From: an uncultured Nitrospira sp.
GTDB taxonomy: Bacteria > Nitrospirota > Nitrospiria > Nitrospirales > UBA8639
Assembly (NCBI GenBank): GCA_902500695.1
Contig: CABVRQ010000011.1
Location: 10,904 to 74,903, forward strand
Length of the DNA stretch: 64,000 nucleotides
Direction of reading: 5' to 3'
In this document: positions 8,664-18,956 of the stretch, piece after piece
How the letters are laid out: every line of letters starts with the position of its first letter
How positions within the stretch are numbered: the stretch's first letter is position 1
Made by a program: the position numbers and the translations under genes
The notes under the pieces: generated by a model
Told to the model about the DNA's origin: nothing
The model's database searches: none
What the model saw: the letters and a program-made list of their open reading frames with translations, nothing else

Positions 8664-9863
8664 TCAAAGACGATCGGGTAAGGCTGCAAGCCCTGGCATA
8701 TGTTTGCCTTCCAGGAGTTGGAGGGCCGCACCACCACCGGTTGAAATGAAGGACATACTTTCGGATTCTCCTGCGCGATATACGGCGAGAGCCGTATCTC
8801 CTCCTCCCACAATCGTTTTGGCATAGGCATTGGCTACAGCATGGGCCATGGCAAAGGTCCCGCGTGAAAATGCATCACGCTCAAAGACTCCCATGGGTCC
8901 ATTCCACAAAATCGTTTTGGCGTTTTGGACGGCTTCACTGAACAGACGGACCGACGCGGGCCCGATGTCCATGCCATACCAGCCCGCAGGGATTTCCTGC
9001 ACCGGGACAATTTTTGTTTCCGCTTCAGGGTCGAGACTGGCGGCGACGACGCAATCCACGGGAAGATAAAATTTGATTTTTTGAGCCATCGCCTGTTCGT
9101 GAATGCGTTTGGCAAAGTCCAGCATGTCTTTTTCGACGAGAGATTGGCCGATCTCCAATCCCATGGCCTTGATAAAGGTAAAGGCCATGCCGCCACCGAT
9201 GATGACTTTATCAACCACCTTGCCGAGATTTTCAATGACCCCGATTTTCCCCGAAACTTTTGCCCCTCCCAAAATGGCCACAAACGGACGAACGGGGTTC
9301 TCCACCGTGCCTTCCAAGGCTTCGACTTCCCGTTTCATCAAAAATCCTGCTGCGGATACTTTGACATATTTGGTGATGCCAACGGTGGAGGCATGAGACC
9401 GGTGGGCGGTTCCAAATGCGTCATTGATGTACACATCTGCCAATGAGGCCAATTGTGCCGAGAACTGGTCGTCGTTTTTTTCTTCTTCCGGATGAAATCG
9501 CAGGTTTTCTAATACGACCACATCGCCGGGTTTGGCTTTATTGACGACAACTTCCACTGCCGGCCCGATGCAATCGCCAACAAATTCAACCGGTTTATTC
9601 AACAGTCGCTGGAGTCGTTTGGCAACGGGAGCCAGGCTGAGTGCCTGGTTGATGGTTCCATCTGGCCGTCCCAAGTGAGAACAGAGAATGACGATAGCGT
9701 CTTCATCCACGGCACGATTAATGGTCGGAAGGGCCGCCCGGATCCTGGAATCGTCAGTGATTTGGCAGGAATCATCAAGGGGAACGTTGAAGTCCACTCG
9801 GATGAGTACGCGTTTGTTGCGGAGGTCAACCTGATCAATGGTTTGTTTTTTTAAATGCTTCAT
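8664..9863 (-). CDS. pgk: Phosphoglycerate kinase
   Basis: Reversibly transfers phosphate between 1,3-bisphosphoglycerate and ADP, in glycolysis, gluconeogenesis or carbon-fixation flux. Seen: RVLIRVDFNVPLD at the N-terminus, FVAILGGAKVSGKIGV at the hinge, and nucleotide-site GGGDTALAV near the C-terminus. Length is 399 residues, with start ATG at 9863. It lies 79 bp after gap and 46 bp before tpiA, so the three are probably one transcript. Confidence 0.97.
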   Translation of the reverse strand: MKHLKKQTIDQVDLRNKRVLIRVDFNVPLDDSCQITDDSRIRAALPTINRAVDEDAIVILCSHLGRPDGTINQALSLAPVAKRLQRLLNKPVEFVGDCIGPAVEVVVNKAKPGDVVVLENLRFHPEEEKNDDQFSAQLASLADVYINDAFGTAHRSHASTVGITKYVKVSAAGFLMKREVEALEGTVENPVRPFVAILGGAKVSGKIGVIENLGKVVDKVIIGGGMAFTFIKAMGLEIGQSLVEKDMLDFAKRIHEQAMAQKIKFYLPVDCVVAASLDPEAETKIVPVQEIPAGWYGMDIGPASVRLFSEAVQNAKTILWNGPMGVFERDAFSRGTFAMAHAVANAYAKTIVGGGDTALAVYRAGESESMSFISTGGGAALQLLEGKHMPGLAALPDRL

Positions 9864-9942
9864 GCCTTCCTTTCCCTTCCGAGGTCGACGGCTGTATTGC
9901 TACACGGGGGAAAGCCCTATATTTCTGCGGTGATGCGATTCT

Positions 9943-10998
<1,056 letters not shown>

Positions 10999-10999
10999 G

Positions 11000-11028
11000 A
11001 TCGTAATTTCACAATAGCATGAAGTCAA
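11000..11028 (-). promoter_or_regulatory. Probable sigma70-type promoter for gap
   Basis: On the minus strand TTGACT (11028-11023) and TACGAT (11005-11000) are separated by exactly 17 bp. The predicted transcript starts near 10993, giving a leader of about 45 bases before the gap ATG. Confidence 0.55.
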
Positions 11029-11180
11029 GAAAATATCGCAAGTCCGGCTCAAGAAAATTCCTCGTTTGCCGGGTTGTGAGAGCCATTAGCCTTTGTAAGG
11101 TCAGGCTATTTCCGTGAACTATGGTTTCTCTGTGAGCACTTTGGAGTGAGGAATATGAAATTGTGGTCCTTGTTGGTCTC

Positions 11181-11204
11181 TCTGTAGAAGAGTTCTTCTA
11201 CAGA
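11181..11204. repeat. Perfect 10-bp hairpin between trpS and gap
   Basis: TCTGTAGAAG (11181-11190), loop AGTT, CTTCTACAGA (11195-11204). It sits about 30 bp after the trpS stop on the minus strand. Neither side has a strong T tract, so it is either a Rho-type or processing hairpin or a weak terminator. Confidence 0.5.
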
Positions 11205-11235
11205 AGGTGCTCGGGGATTAGGTGATTCGAGGTTG

Positions 11236-12219
11236 CTAGAGAATTTTCATCGCGGTTTTCACTTCCTGCATCGTCTCGTGCGCCTGCTGAGAGGCGCGTT
11301 TCCGTCCTTCTTCTACCATTTCCTGCATGTGTTCAGGATGTTGAAGAATTGTCGCCCGTTTATCCCACATAGGGCTGTAGCGTTCGACCATGGCATCGGC
11401 AACTTGTCGCTTGCAATCGATGCATCCTATGGCCGCGGTGCGACAATCCTGGTTGACCTGTTTGACGACGTCGGCCGAGGAATAAATTTTGTGGAAGTCG
11501 AATACCGGGCAGACATCAGGATCGCCCTTGTCGGTCCGGCGAACCCTTGCCGGATCCGTCACCATGGTTTTGAGCTTTTGTCGAACGACCGGCTCGGTAT
11601 CGGACAGATTGATCGTATTGCCGTAACTTTTACTCATTTTTCGTCCGTCGGTCCCCAAGACTTTGGGAAACTGAGTGAGATATTCCTTGGGTTCAGGAAA
11701 CACGGGTGAATAGAGATTATTGAATCGGCGCCCAATCTCACGCGTGAGTTCCAAATGGGGAAGCTGGTCTTTGCCAACCGGAACGATATCGGGTTTGTAT
11801 AACAAAATGTCTGCCGCCTGGAGCACCGGATAGCCTAAAAAACCATAGGTGGAGAGATCTTTTTCTTTAATTTCGTCCTGTTTTTCCTTATACGTAGGAT
11901 TTCGCTCCAGCCAGGGAATCGGCACAATCATAGAGAGAAGCAGATGAAGAATGGCGTGTTCGGGAATGCTGGATTGGACAAACACGGTAGCCCGGTTCGG
12001 ATCAATGCCGGCTGCCAGCCAATCAATCAGCAATTCCTGTGTGAATTCTTTAATCCGGCTGGTGTCGGCATAATTCGTCGACAATGCATGCCAGTCGGCC
12101 ACAAAAAAATAGCAGTCGTATTGGGTTTGTAACGTTTTCCAATTTTCCAGCGCACCAAGAAGATTGCCTAAATGCATGAACCCGCTCGGTTGCATACCGC
12201 TGAGTACACGTGTGGTCAT
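11236..12219 (-). CDS. trpS: Tryptophanyl-tRNA synthetase
   Basis: Class I aminoacyl-tRNA synthetase charging tRNA-Trp. The HIGH-type signature appears as PSGFMHLGNLLGA near the N-terminus and the KMSKS loop as DGRKMSKSYGN. Length of 327 residues is typical of bacterial TrpS. Start ATG at 12219. It lies 21 bp after the site-2 protease gene, so the two are probably co-transcribed. Confidence 0.96.
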   Translation of the reverse strand: MTTRVLSGMQPSGFMHLGNLLGALENWKTLQTQYDCYFFVADWHALSTNYADTSRIKEFTQELLIDWLAAGIDPNRATVFVQSSIPEHAILHLLLSMIVPIPWLERNPTYKEKQDEIKEKDLSTYGFLGYPVLQAADILLYKPDIVPVGKDQLPHLELTREIGRRFNNLYSPVFPEPKEYLTQFPKVLGTDGRKMSKSYGNTINLSDTEPVVRQKLKTMVTDPARVRRTDKGDPDVCPVFDFHKIYSSADVVKQVNQDCRTAAIGCIDCKRQVADAMVERYSPMWDKRATILQHPEHMQEMVEEGRKRASQQAHETMQEVKTAMKIL

Positions 12220-12240
12220 AGATTAGTATTCCGGTTTTAG

Positions 12241-12963
12241 TTAAGTGATAAAAGCAGGTAGAAAGAGATATTGAAATATCTGAAACACCATTCCGATAAA
12301 ACTGCTGATTATGGGGATAGACGAATTCAGCATCAGAAGTCCCAAAATAAGAAACATCCCATAGGGTTCCAACCGGTTTAAGACTTCCGCGGACCTGACC
12401 GGGAGAAGGCTTCGGAGGACCCGGCTCCCATCCAACGGAGGAACCGGCAAAAGGTTGAAGGAAAATAACACGATATTAATGATCATGGAAGATAAGGCCA
12501 TGGCCGTGAGGGGAACCAAGATCATTCCGAGAAGGTCCCGTCGTGGTTCAACTCCTGGCTGGGGAGGCCAATTGGCCTGGAGCGTAGGGTCGAGATAGAG
12601 GAACAGGGTTAGCATGAGGCTACTGACAATGGCCAAGAATAAATTCATGAGTGGTCCGGCCGCAGCAACAAATGCCATGTCCCGTCTGGGATTATGGAGT
12701 TGTGCGGGATTGACCGGAACGGGTTTGGCCCAACCAAAGACAAACCCTCCAGGAATCAGGGATAACATCAGTGGCACAATAATGCTTCCATAGAGGTCGA
12801 TGTGCGGTAGGGGGTTGACGGTGAGTCGTCCCAGGTTTTTGGCGGTCTGGTCTCCAAAGAAATTCGCGACCCATCCATGGGCGCATTCGTGTAATACCAC
12901 TGCGGCCATGAGTGGAACCAGCATGAAAGAGAGGTTATAGAGAAAAGAGGAAAGGGAATCCAT
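12241..12963 (-). CDS. Site-2 protease family (peptidase M50) membrane protein
   Basis: Polytopic inner-membrane zinc metalloprotease of the short, PDZ-less M50 type (YwhC/Rip-like). The zinc motif HExxH is at residues 25-29 (HECAH) in the first helix. The second motif, of the type NxxPxxxLDG, appears as NLLPVPPLDGS near residue 175. Length is 240 residues with about five to six hydrophobic segments. It lies five bp downstream of the large binding-protein gene and 21 bp upstream of trpS. The M50B-trpS adjacency recurs in bacteria, but the substrate is unknown, so I give no symbol. Confidence 0.9.
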   Translation of the reverse strand: MDSLSSFLYNLSFMLVPLMAAVVLHECAHGWVANFFGDQTAKNLGRLTVNPLPHIDLYGSIIVPLMLSLIPGGFVFGWAKPVPVNPAQLHNPRRDMAFVAAAGPLMNLFLAIVSSLMLTLFLYLDPTLQANWPPQPGVEPRRDLLGMILVPLTAMALSSMIINIVLFSFNLLPVPPLDGSRVLRSLLPVRSAEVLNRLEPYGMFLILGLLMLNSSIPIISSFIGMVFQIFQYLFLPAFIT

Positions 12964-12968
12964 GTCGC

Positions 12969-14912
12969 TTAGTTGAGTTGGGTAAACGCCTTATTTTTAA
13001 CCTGGAGTAGGTAGAGCCTCCGGTTCAGAATGCCAGCCGAACTAAAAGAGGCAAATCCGCTCAACGCCGGCAAGTCAGAGCGTCGCACAAGTTGGTCCCA
13101 GATCCCCTGTCCGGATTGAGCGCCATGGCGGATCGTTTCCATGACCATGGTTGCGGCATCATAGGCTTGAAAGGCAAAGAGGGAGGGTTCTTTTTGAAAC
13201 TGGCTGCGATACCGATGAACAAACATCTGAATGTTGGGGTCAGGGCTGTTGGGGAAAAACCCATCGACAAAAATATGGCCGTCCAGATCGTGTTTGGCCC
13301 ACCGAAACAACTCAGGATTATGCCAGCTATTACCGCCTAAAATCGGCACATTCATGTCATAAAATGCCAGTTGGGCGGCAATGAGGGCTAAGTGTACCGG
13401 CTGTCCTGGGACAAACACGGCGTCAAACCCTGGTGTGTAGACCGTCCGATCTTCCCCGGTTCGGGTCTTTTCATTTTCGGTTGTGCCGTATGTGGCCAGA
13501 TCTTTTTCCTTTAAGTGGCGTAATTGTTCACCAATATCGGTCTGGTCGTCAGCATAGCCTTCAGAAGCGATAATTTCCCCGCCGGAGTGCAACACTTCCT
13601 TAGCGAACATAGCAGCCATTTCACGTCCATACGCTGTTTGGGGATAAATAATGCCAAAGCGATGATATCCCAGCTTTAGAATAGCGTATTCTACCAGGCG
13701 TTTGGCTTGGACGGATGAGGTCATGGCGGTACTAAACCAAAATGATCCAAATTGCCGCACGTTCAAGAGTGTGGATGAAGGGGTAACGAATGGTATGGCA
13801 TTTTCATCAGGGAGTCGGGCGAGTTCCTGTATCTCACGGGATAACAAGGGCCCCACGACCGCAATGGGCCGAAATTCATCAAGCATTTGTTGGATCTCGA
13901 CGCGTAACGGGGCGGTGAGGGTTGTGGTGTCTTTTACGACCAGCCCAACCGAGGTCAGTCCCCATTGTTCCTTGGCGATTTCGAGGGCGAGACGAATGCC
14001 GTTTAACGAATCTGTGCCATAGTTTTTCATTGGACCGGAAAAAGGCAAGGCGGCTGCCACAATATGAGAATGGAATTTGATCTTGCTGATAAATGATTGC
14101 AGGAGGGCCATCGCAGTTTGAGCATAAGGATGGGTGGGATAGCGTTTGAGAAATCCCCGGATATCCCGTTCGGCCAGGACCTCATCTCCGTGGGCGGTAT
14201 GCAGTTCAATCAGCCGGATGGTCGCGATGTCACCTGGATAGCGGGAGGCATACCCTTCCACAAGTTCCTGGAGGGCAGGTTCGTCTAACTGTTGCAAAAT
14301 CAGAGATTGAGTGAGGCCTTCTAATTCGAGCCGTTCTGTTTGATCGGCCAGACCCATTTCATTTAATGCAGCTTTTACGGCACCCAGCGGGTTGTGATTG
14401 GCTAACTCGGTTTGACGGATCAATTGGAATATTGACCGGCGTAGGTCCAGGTCAGTGGCATAGTCCAGTGCCTGATACAATTGATCCAGGGCAGGCTGAT
14501 AGTCCTGTAATTCGATATAGAGTTCGGCCATCAAAACACGAGCAGGGTTCGTGGAACGTGAAAAGGGAAATTCTTCCAGGAGTTGCTTTAAAACCGTAAG
14601 GGCATCCGTCGGCTGGTGATCATGTTTCAGTGCGGTCGCTTGCAAGAGATAGGCTTCTTCCAGGATATCCGGAGGAGGGAATGAATCAATCAATTTCTCG
14701 AGAGTGAGGATGGCGGCTGCAGGGTTACCTGCTTCCAGCTCCGATCTTGCCCTGTCCAGAAGAGGGGGAGTCGAAGCTTGTTGGGCGAATACGAGGTCGG
14801 TCGCCACGCCAATGTGGAGTACCCCTCCCTGGTTCAACAGCGATCCCAAGCCCCCAAGGATGAGAATCAATAGGGTTCGCAGCAACAGATATTTGAGTAA
14901 GACAATCGTCAA
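12969..14912 (-). CDS. Exported TPR / periplasmic-binding-fold protein (LpoA- or LivK-like)
   Basis: A 647-residue exported protein. A hydrophobic N-terminal segment (about residues 7-30) followed by VFAQQ looks like a signal peptide. Residues about 50-270 are tandem TPR-like helices (repeated ALDQLYQALDYA- and PAAILTLEKLI-type units). Residues about 290-640 match the type I periplasmic-binding fold used by branched-chain amino-acid receptors and by LpoA, the activator of penicillin-binding protein 1A. The TPR-plus-binding-fold order is that of LpoA. No ABC permease or ATPase genes lie next to it, so a transport role is doubtful. The start codon is TTG at 14912 with a weak ribosome site, so the start is uncertain. 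It leads the M50-trpS run. Confidence 0.78.
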   Translation of the reverse strand: MTIVLLKYLLLRTLLILILGGLGSLLNQGGVLHIGVATDLVFAQQASTPPLLDRARSELEAGNPAAAILTLEKLIDSFPPPDILEEAYLLQATALKHDHQPTDALTVLKQLLEEFPFSRSTNPARVLMAELYIELQDYQPALDQLYQALDYATDLDLRRSIFQLIRQTELANHNPLGAVKAALNEMGLADQTERLELEGLTQSLILQQLDEPALQELVEGYASRYPGDIATIRLIELHTAHGDEVLAERDIRGFLKRYPTHPYAQTAMALLQSFISKIKFHSHIVAAALPFSGPMKNYGTDSLNGIRLALEIAKEQWGLTSVGLVVKDTTTLTAPLRVEIQQMLDEFRPIAVVGPLLSREIQELARLPDENAIPFVTPSSTLLNVRQFGSFWFSTAMTSSVQAKRLVEYAILKLGYHRFGIIYPQTAYGREMAAMFAKEVLHSGGEIIASEGYADDQTDIGEQLRHLKEKDLATYGTTENEKTRTGEDRTVYTPGFDAVFVPGQPVHLALIAAQLAFYDMNVPILGGNSWHNPELFRWAKHDLDGHIFVDGFFPNSPDPNIQMFVHRYRSQFQKEPSLFAFQAYDAATMVMETIRHGAQSGQGIWDQLVRRSDLPALSGFASFSSAGILNRRLYLLQVKNKAFTQLN

Positions 14913-15169
14913 AGGGAATTTACCTACACGCCTTGGAAATGGAAGGGTATGTCCGTATGGATACAGTCCTACACCCGAATGAATGTGTGGGTGGATAATT
15001 CAAGAGCAGGATACGGTGACGACAACACTTTTCTTGTTTAGTATATCAGGAAGTTCTCTTACCAAAATAGAAGAACGCAAGAAAAACTCTTGATCGGATT
15101 ACGGCCGGTGGGGTCATGAAAACGTTTGGGGTTCTTTCATCATGAAGATGAGGGTGGGGCAAAGAGCTA

Positions 15170-16099
15170 ATGCAGGAATTCGTTGATCGCTATCTCACCA
15201 TGTTGCAAGTGGAGCAGGGCTATGCCGCGAATACGATTGAGAGCTATCGCCGGGATCTCAGAAAGCTCGAGACCTTTTTTCGAGCCCACGACATTGCTGA
15301 TCCTACGCACCTTTCCAAGCCGGTGTGGTTTCAATTCTTAAGCAGTTTGAAAGCCGAAGGCCTGGCCTCCTCCTCAATTGCCAGGTGCCTGGCTTCTGTC
15401 CGGGGTTTCTATAAATCCTTTGAGCGGGGAAAGGATGATCCGACCTTTGACGGCATGTTGAAGGGGACGCCAAAGCAATGGAGTCAATTGCCAAAGCTAT
15501 TGTCCGAAGCCGAAGTGACCAGATTGCTCACCCTGCCTATCATGGACACCAGGGAGGATTCTCGTGATGCCGCCATGGTGGAATTGTTATATGCGACTGG
15601 TCTTCGGGTGTCTGAACTCATCAATTTGGAAGTGGCGCATCTCAATTTGGATGTGGGATTTTTGCAAGCGACGGGAAAACGGGACAAACAACGAATCGTT
15701 CCCATCGGAGATAAGGCACGCCAATTGGTCTCGGCCTATTTGCAGTCTTCTCGCCCGGCCTTTGTCAAAAAGCGAACGTCTTCGGCACTATTTCTCACCA
15801 GGCTGGGTCGGGCCATGAGCCGGCAATGTTTTTGGAAAATACTCAAAGATCGCACGGTTCGCGCAGGCATCACCAAGCCCATCTCCCCTCACATGCTTCG
15901 CCACTCGTTTGCCACGCATTTATTGGATCATGGTGCCGATCTTCGTTCGGTCCAAATGATGCTCGGCCATGCCAGCATTGCCACGACACAAATCTATACC
16001 CATGTTGAGCAAGCCCGCCTCAAAAAGGTGCATGACCAGTACTTTCCCCGAAAACAACGTGCCAGGGTCATTGGAGCTTCCAACGGCTCTGAGTCGTGA
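15170..16099 (+). CDS. xerD: Tyrosine recombinase XerD (XerC/D family)
   Basis: Site-specific recombinase that resolves chromosome dimers at dif. Residues 1-90 are the SAM-like core-binding domain and residues 105-300 the catalytic domain. The active-site set is complete: R146 (ATGLRVSEL), Lys around 170-173 (GKRDKQ), H241 and R244 ([10 protein letters not shown]), H267 (LGHASI) and Tyr276 (QIYTHV). Length is 309 residues. It is divergent from the binding-protein gene. The [16 protein letters not shown] segment favours Xer over a phage integrase, and no attachment site or prophage genes flank it. XerC versus XerD is not certain. Confidence 0.92.
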   Translation: MQEFVDRYLTMLQVEQGYAANTIESYRRDLRKLETFFRAHDIADPTHLSKPVWFQFLSSLKAEGLASSSIARCLASVRGFYKSFERGKDDPTFDGMLKGTPKQWSQLPKLLSEAEVTRLLTLPIMDTREDSRDAAMVELLYATGLRVSELINLEVAHLNLDVGFLQATGKRDKQRIVPIGDKARQLVSAYLQSSRPAFVKKRTSSALFLTRLGRAMSRQCFWKILKDRTVRAGITKPISPHMLRHSFATHLLDHGADLRSVQMMLGHASIATTQIYTHVEQARLKKVHDQYFPRKQRARVIGASNGSES

Positions 16100-16302
16100 G
16101 CAGGGTTATCCCCCATGTGGCTTTTTCGTTATTATGCCAGGACACTTTAGCTCCCCTCTATCCAAAGGAATTGAGGGAGCCTTTGAGTATGTATCCCATA
16201 GGCTGCTATGTCGAGGGATCGTAAGCATCAAAATTTGCAATTGGAAAAAGGCCTATGGCAGGCTAGCACCGGTCGTTTATTTCATATTTGGAGGGTTTGG
16301 TT

Positions 16303-16488
16303 ATGAAGTATCGGAAGCAGGTACATTATGTTAAAGGGGTATTTGCCTGCCCCAAATGTCATCAACATTTTGTGCAAGAGAAGTGGTTGGAGGAATTTCG
16401 AGTGCGGTGTCATAAGTGTGATTATCGAGGGGCCTTGACGCATGTATCGGTGGAAGAGCAAATGGACGAAGAAATTGAACGGCGATAG
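16303..16488 (+). CDS. Small zinc-ribbon protein, unknown function
   Basis: A 61-residue protein with two CxxC knuckles (CPKCHQHF and CHKCDYRG) that should bind one zinc. An acidic C-terminus (EEQMDEEIER) follows. The ATG at 16303 has GGAGGG at 16290-16295, a convincing ribosome-binding site, and is preferred over the in-frame ATG at 16288. It stands alone between xerD and the flavodoxin gene. The 200 bp in front of it contain no recognisable gene. Function is not recognised. Confidence 0.75.
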   Translation: MKYRKQVHYVKGVFACPKCHQHFVQEKWLEEFRVRCHKCDYRGALTHVSVEEQMDEEIERR

Positions 16489-16562
16489 CGAAGGGTGATT
16501 TCCGCCTGGATTGGTTCTTAAGGTAAAAATAGTTTGTGCCTTTATTCCAATTCAATTCTCCT

Positions 16563-17198
16563 ATGAAGATTTTTCGGGGAAATATCTTATGGATTGCTTT
16601 GGCTGTCCTTGTTTGGTTCTGTGGGTGTGTGCAAGTTTCTGCTCAAGTGCAGCCTTCTCAGGTTAGCCATTCCCTGCGGGTCTTAGTCGCCTATCATTCC
16701 CTTTCCGGTCATACGGCAGATATGGCCAATGCTGTGCAAAAAGGTGCTGAATCGGTTAAAGGGACTACCGTACTCCTGAAAACGGTAGGGCAGGTGACAG
16801 CCGATGAGTTGTTTGGCAGCGATGCCGTCATAGTGGGTTCGCCGGTGTATTGGTCGAATATGTCAGGTGAAGTCAAAACTTTTTTTGACCGGTGGCAGTT
16901 TGAATTTGGCGTGTTTCCTGAATGGAAAATGCGCAATAAAGTGGGAGCGGCGTTTGCCACGGGTGGACAAGTATCCAGCGGGAAAGAGGTGACGATGTTG
17001 ACCATCCTTGCAGCCATGCTCGGGAACAAGATGATTGTGGTGAGTGACGGAGGAGCGTTTGGCGCCTCAGCGACGACGGAGGGTGACAGCCCTGGCATTG
17101 ATGATGGGGAGCGGGCCGATGCATGGGCGTTGGGGAAGCGGGTGGCGGAAGTGGCATGGATGATCAAGCGAGGACAGGCGCTTGCAGGTCAACCATGA
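16563..17198 (+). CDS. Exported flavodoxin / WrbA-like NAD(P)H-dependent flavoprotein
   Basis: The body is a flavodoxin-like fold. The FMN phosphate loop is seen in VAYHSLSGHTADMA, then GSPVYWSNMSGEVKTFFDR and ATGGQVSSGKE, as in WrbA/NQO-type quinone reductases. Unusually, it starts with a signal peptide: a basic n-region, a hydrophobic stretch IALAVLVWF, then VSAQV as a plausible cleavage site. A nearby GC-C run could be read as a lipobox, but poorly. An export signal on an FMN protein of this type is unexpected. The start could also be the GTG at 16536; neither has a good ribosome site. The next gene begins 11 bp later. The periplasmic location is inference from the N-terminus. Confidence 0.78.
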   Translation: MKIFRGNILWIALAVLVWFCGCVQVSAQVQPSQVSHSLRVLVAYHSLSGHTADMANAVQKGAESVKGTTVLLKTVGQVTADELFGSDAVIVGSPVYWSNMSGEVKTFFDRWQFEFGVFPEWKMRNKVGAAFATGGQVSSGKEVTMLTILAAMLGNKMIVVSDGGAFGASATTEGDSPGIDDGERADAWALGKRVAEVAWMIKRGQALAGQP

Positions 17199-17208
17199 AT
17201 GACGTTCA

Positions 17209-17910
17209 ATGAGTGCGTTGCCGGGAAGCACAGACGAAAAATGGGTCATTTATTGGGAGCGGGAGTATTCCACCGCCTTTGCTCCGGAACGACTTACGCT
17301 TGATTTTCATCCCCATCGTCCCCTGATGACCAACATGCCCTTGTCCGAGCAGCGGGAGGTTGCGGCCAGCGGATATAAGGTCATTCCGGATGATTGCGGG
17401 CCGGTTCGCTTCGTCGGGCAATATGGGTGGTTGATCCGTTCGCCGGCGGATTGTCGTATTCGAAAAAAAGGGAGTGGGTTTGAATGGCAGTCTCCGCCTA
17501 TTCGACCTGAAGAGCAGCTTTTGGGCTACAAATCGTTTTCAGGAATGTATGTTGATACGATTCTTAATAGTGGATTTCCTAAGCTCTATTGTGGAATTCG
17601 TTTTTATTACCCCATGCAACTTGGCATGATGATGAAGGATCTTCCCAATCATTTTTATTATTTCCCAAAGCGAACCTTCTCCATCTGGGAAGGGATTGCG
17701 ACGCAGGAATACAAGGTGACACCGAATGATTTTCTTCCTGGCTACGCAGCCTTTGTCACGAATTTTCTGCTCCAATTGGACGCATCCACCGAGGAGCCTA
17801 CCACTATATTGCGCGGGGATCCCATTGGCCTTGTCATACCGGTCCTACTCCCCAAGCATTTTACCTTACAAGAGTTGAAGCGCACCCCTGAAGAAGCCTC
17901 CAACCCGTAA
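17209..17910 (+). CDS. Conserved hypothetical protein (DUF6065-like)
   Basis: A 233-residue soluble protein without signal peptide or membrane segments. The middle GQYGWLIRSPADCRI and the late RGDPIGLVIPVLLPK resemble the layout I associate with DUF6065 proteins (a GW-containing strand, then a GEP-type strand near the end). This is from memory and weak. It starts 11 bp after the flavodoxin gene and is probably in the same transcript. Role unknown. Confidence 0.65.
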   Translation: MSALPGSTDEKWVIYWEREYSTAFAPERLTLDFHPHRPLMTNMPLSEQREVAASGYKVIPDDCGPVRFVGQYGWLIRSPADCRIRKKGSGFEWQSPPIRPEEQLLGYKSFSGMYVDTILNSGFPKLYCGIRFYYPMQLGMMMKDLPNHFYYFPKRTFSIWEGIATQEYKVTPNDFLPGYAAFVTNFLLQLDASTEEPTTILRGDPIGLVIPVLLPKHFTLQELKRTPEEASNP

Positions 17911-18144
17911 TGTAATGCACGCCCAATCTCCGGTCTGAGAACCCCACTTTTCAAGGTCCTCTTTACAAGGGGAAAACATGATCCATGCCAAGCAGGTAGC
18001 CTGAATACGAATGAAGATGTGGTGTGAATCATCTTGTGCTCCGGTTTCAATTCTGTGCCTGGAATCTGCTTTGAGTGGAAGGCCTGCGGGAGTCCGTAAG
18101 GTGAGTGATTACCGAAGCCTGTCCGCCGTTTATAAAATAATGGG

Positions 18145-18915
18145 ATGGATGTGAACCTTCGTCCACCTAAGGGGGATTCGATTCTTCGCCAATGGCAGGA
18201 ACTTGCCCGAGCCTGTCTAGATGGAGAAAGTCAGACTCGCCTGGCGATGCTGTGGGACCACATCAATCGATTCCCGGTCAGGCAGGCGGCATCCGCGCAT
18301 GCCGAGATCGAGACCGCGTATTTTTTCGCACAAGCGGGATTTTCCGTGGCATTTTTAGAGGCCTCTGGTGGGCGAACGGCGGACTTGGAATGTTATGAGG
18401 GCACGCATCGATTTTTTGTGGAAGTGACGGTCATTCAATCGACCCAGGGGGCTACCCGGAAATCACCTGCGGTGCGGCTGCAGCCTCACCAAATTTTAGA
18501 ATCTTCGGATGAATTTTTTGAACAGGCCTTAGTCAAACGGTTGTTGTCACGTATGGCCGAAAAAGCTAGACAATTAGAACGGTATTGCGCACCCGTGTTG
18601 CTGGCAGTCAGTGTTCCTGATTTACCATGGGGGAAAGGGCGTCCTCAGGACATTCCTCCTTTGGATCTTCAGCGATTAGCCGCGATGTTAGTCGGAGTGG
18701 TTGTCGACGTTCCTCAGTTCAGTGCCATCCTGCTGACATTGTGGAAGGCCCCGGCTCAGGAATTGCGCAATCCCATTCGTATTCGCCAGGTCACTTGGGT
18801 TACTCGACCACCAGGGAATCCGCGCGATCCTCGAATTCGAATGTTGGCAGTGAACCCGGTTGCTCGATATCGTCTCAGCTCCCAAGAACTCAAGAGGATC
18901 AAGGAAGAGATGTGA
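18145..18915 (+). CDS. Hypothetical protein with a PD-(D/E)XK nuclease-like core
   Basis: A 256-residue protein of unknown role. Residues about 52-95 look like the restriction-endonuclease-type core: a Glu in helix 1 (SAHAEIETAYFFAQAGF), then an Asp in GGRTADLECY, then a strand with the ExK position occupied by EVT (RFFVEVTVIQ). The usual catalytic Lys is replaced by Thr, as in some degenerate family members, so activity is open. The remainder (LLAVSVPDLPW, VGVVVDVPQFSAILL) is alpha/beta. It is preceded by 235 bp without a recognised gene. No methyltransferase, helicase or toxin partner is adjacent, so I do not call a restriction or defence system. Confidence 0.65.
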   Translation: MDVNLRPPKGDSILRQWQELARACLDGESQTRLAMLWDHINRFPVRQAASAHAEIETAYFFAQAGFSVAFLEASGGRTADLECYEGTHRFFVEVTVIQSTQGATRKSPAVRLQPHQILESSDEFFEQALVKRLLSRMAEKARQLERYCAPVLLAVSVPDLPWGKGRPQDIPPLDLQRLAAMLVGVVVDVPQFSAILLTLWKAPAQELRNPIRIRQVTWVTRPPGNPRDPRIRMLAVNPVARYRLSSQELKRIKEEM

Positions 18916-18956
18916 AGACGATGCGGCGGGGGAAAGATTGGAACACGTGAGGGCGG

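Noticed and set aside
15170..16099. XerD-type gene as a mobile-element integrase
   Set aside because: No attachment site, tRNA or phage genes beside it; the sequence follows the chromosomal Xer type.
18145..18915. Restriction-modification or defence system
   Set aside because: No methyltransferase, helicase or other defence partner within reach; only a fold-level resemblance.
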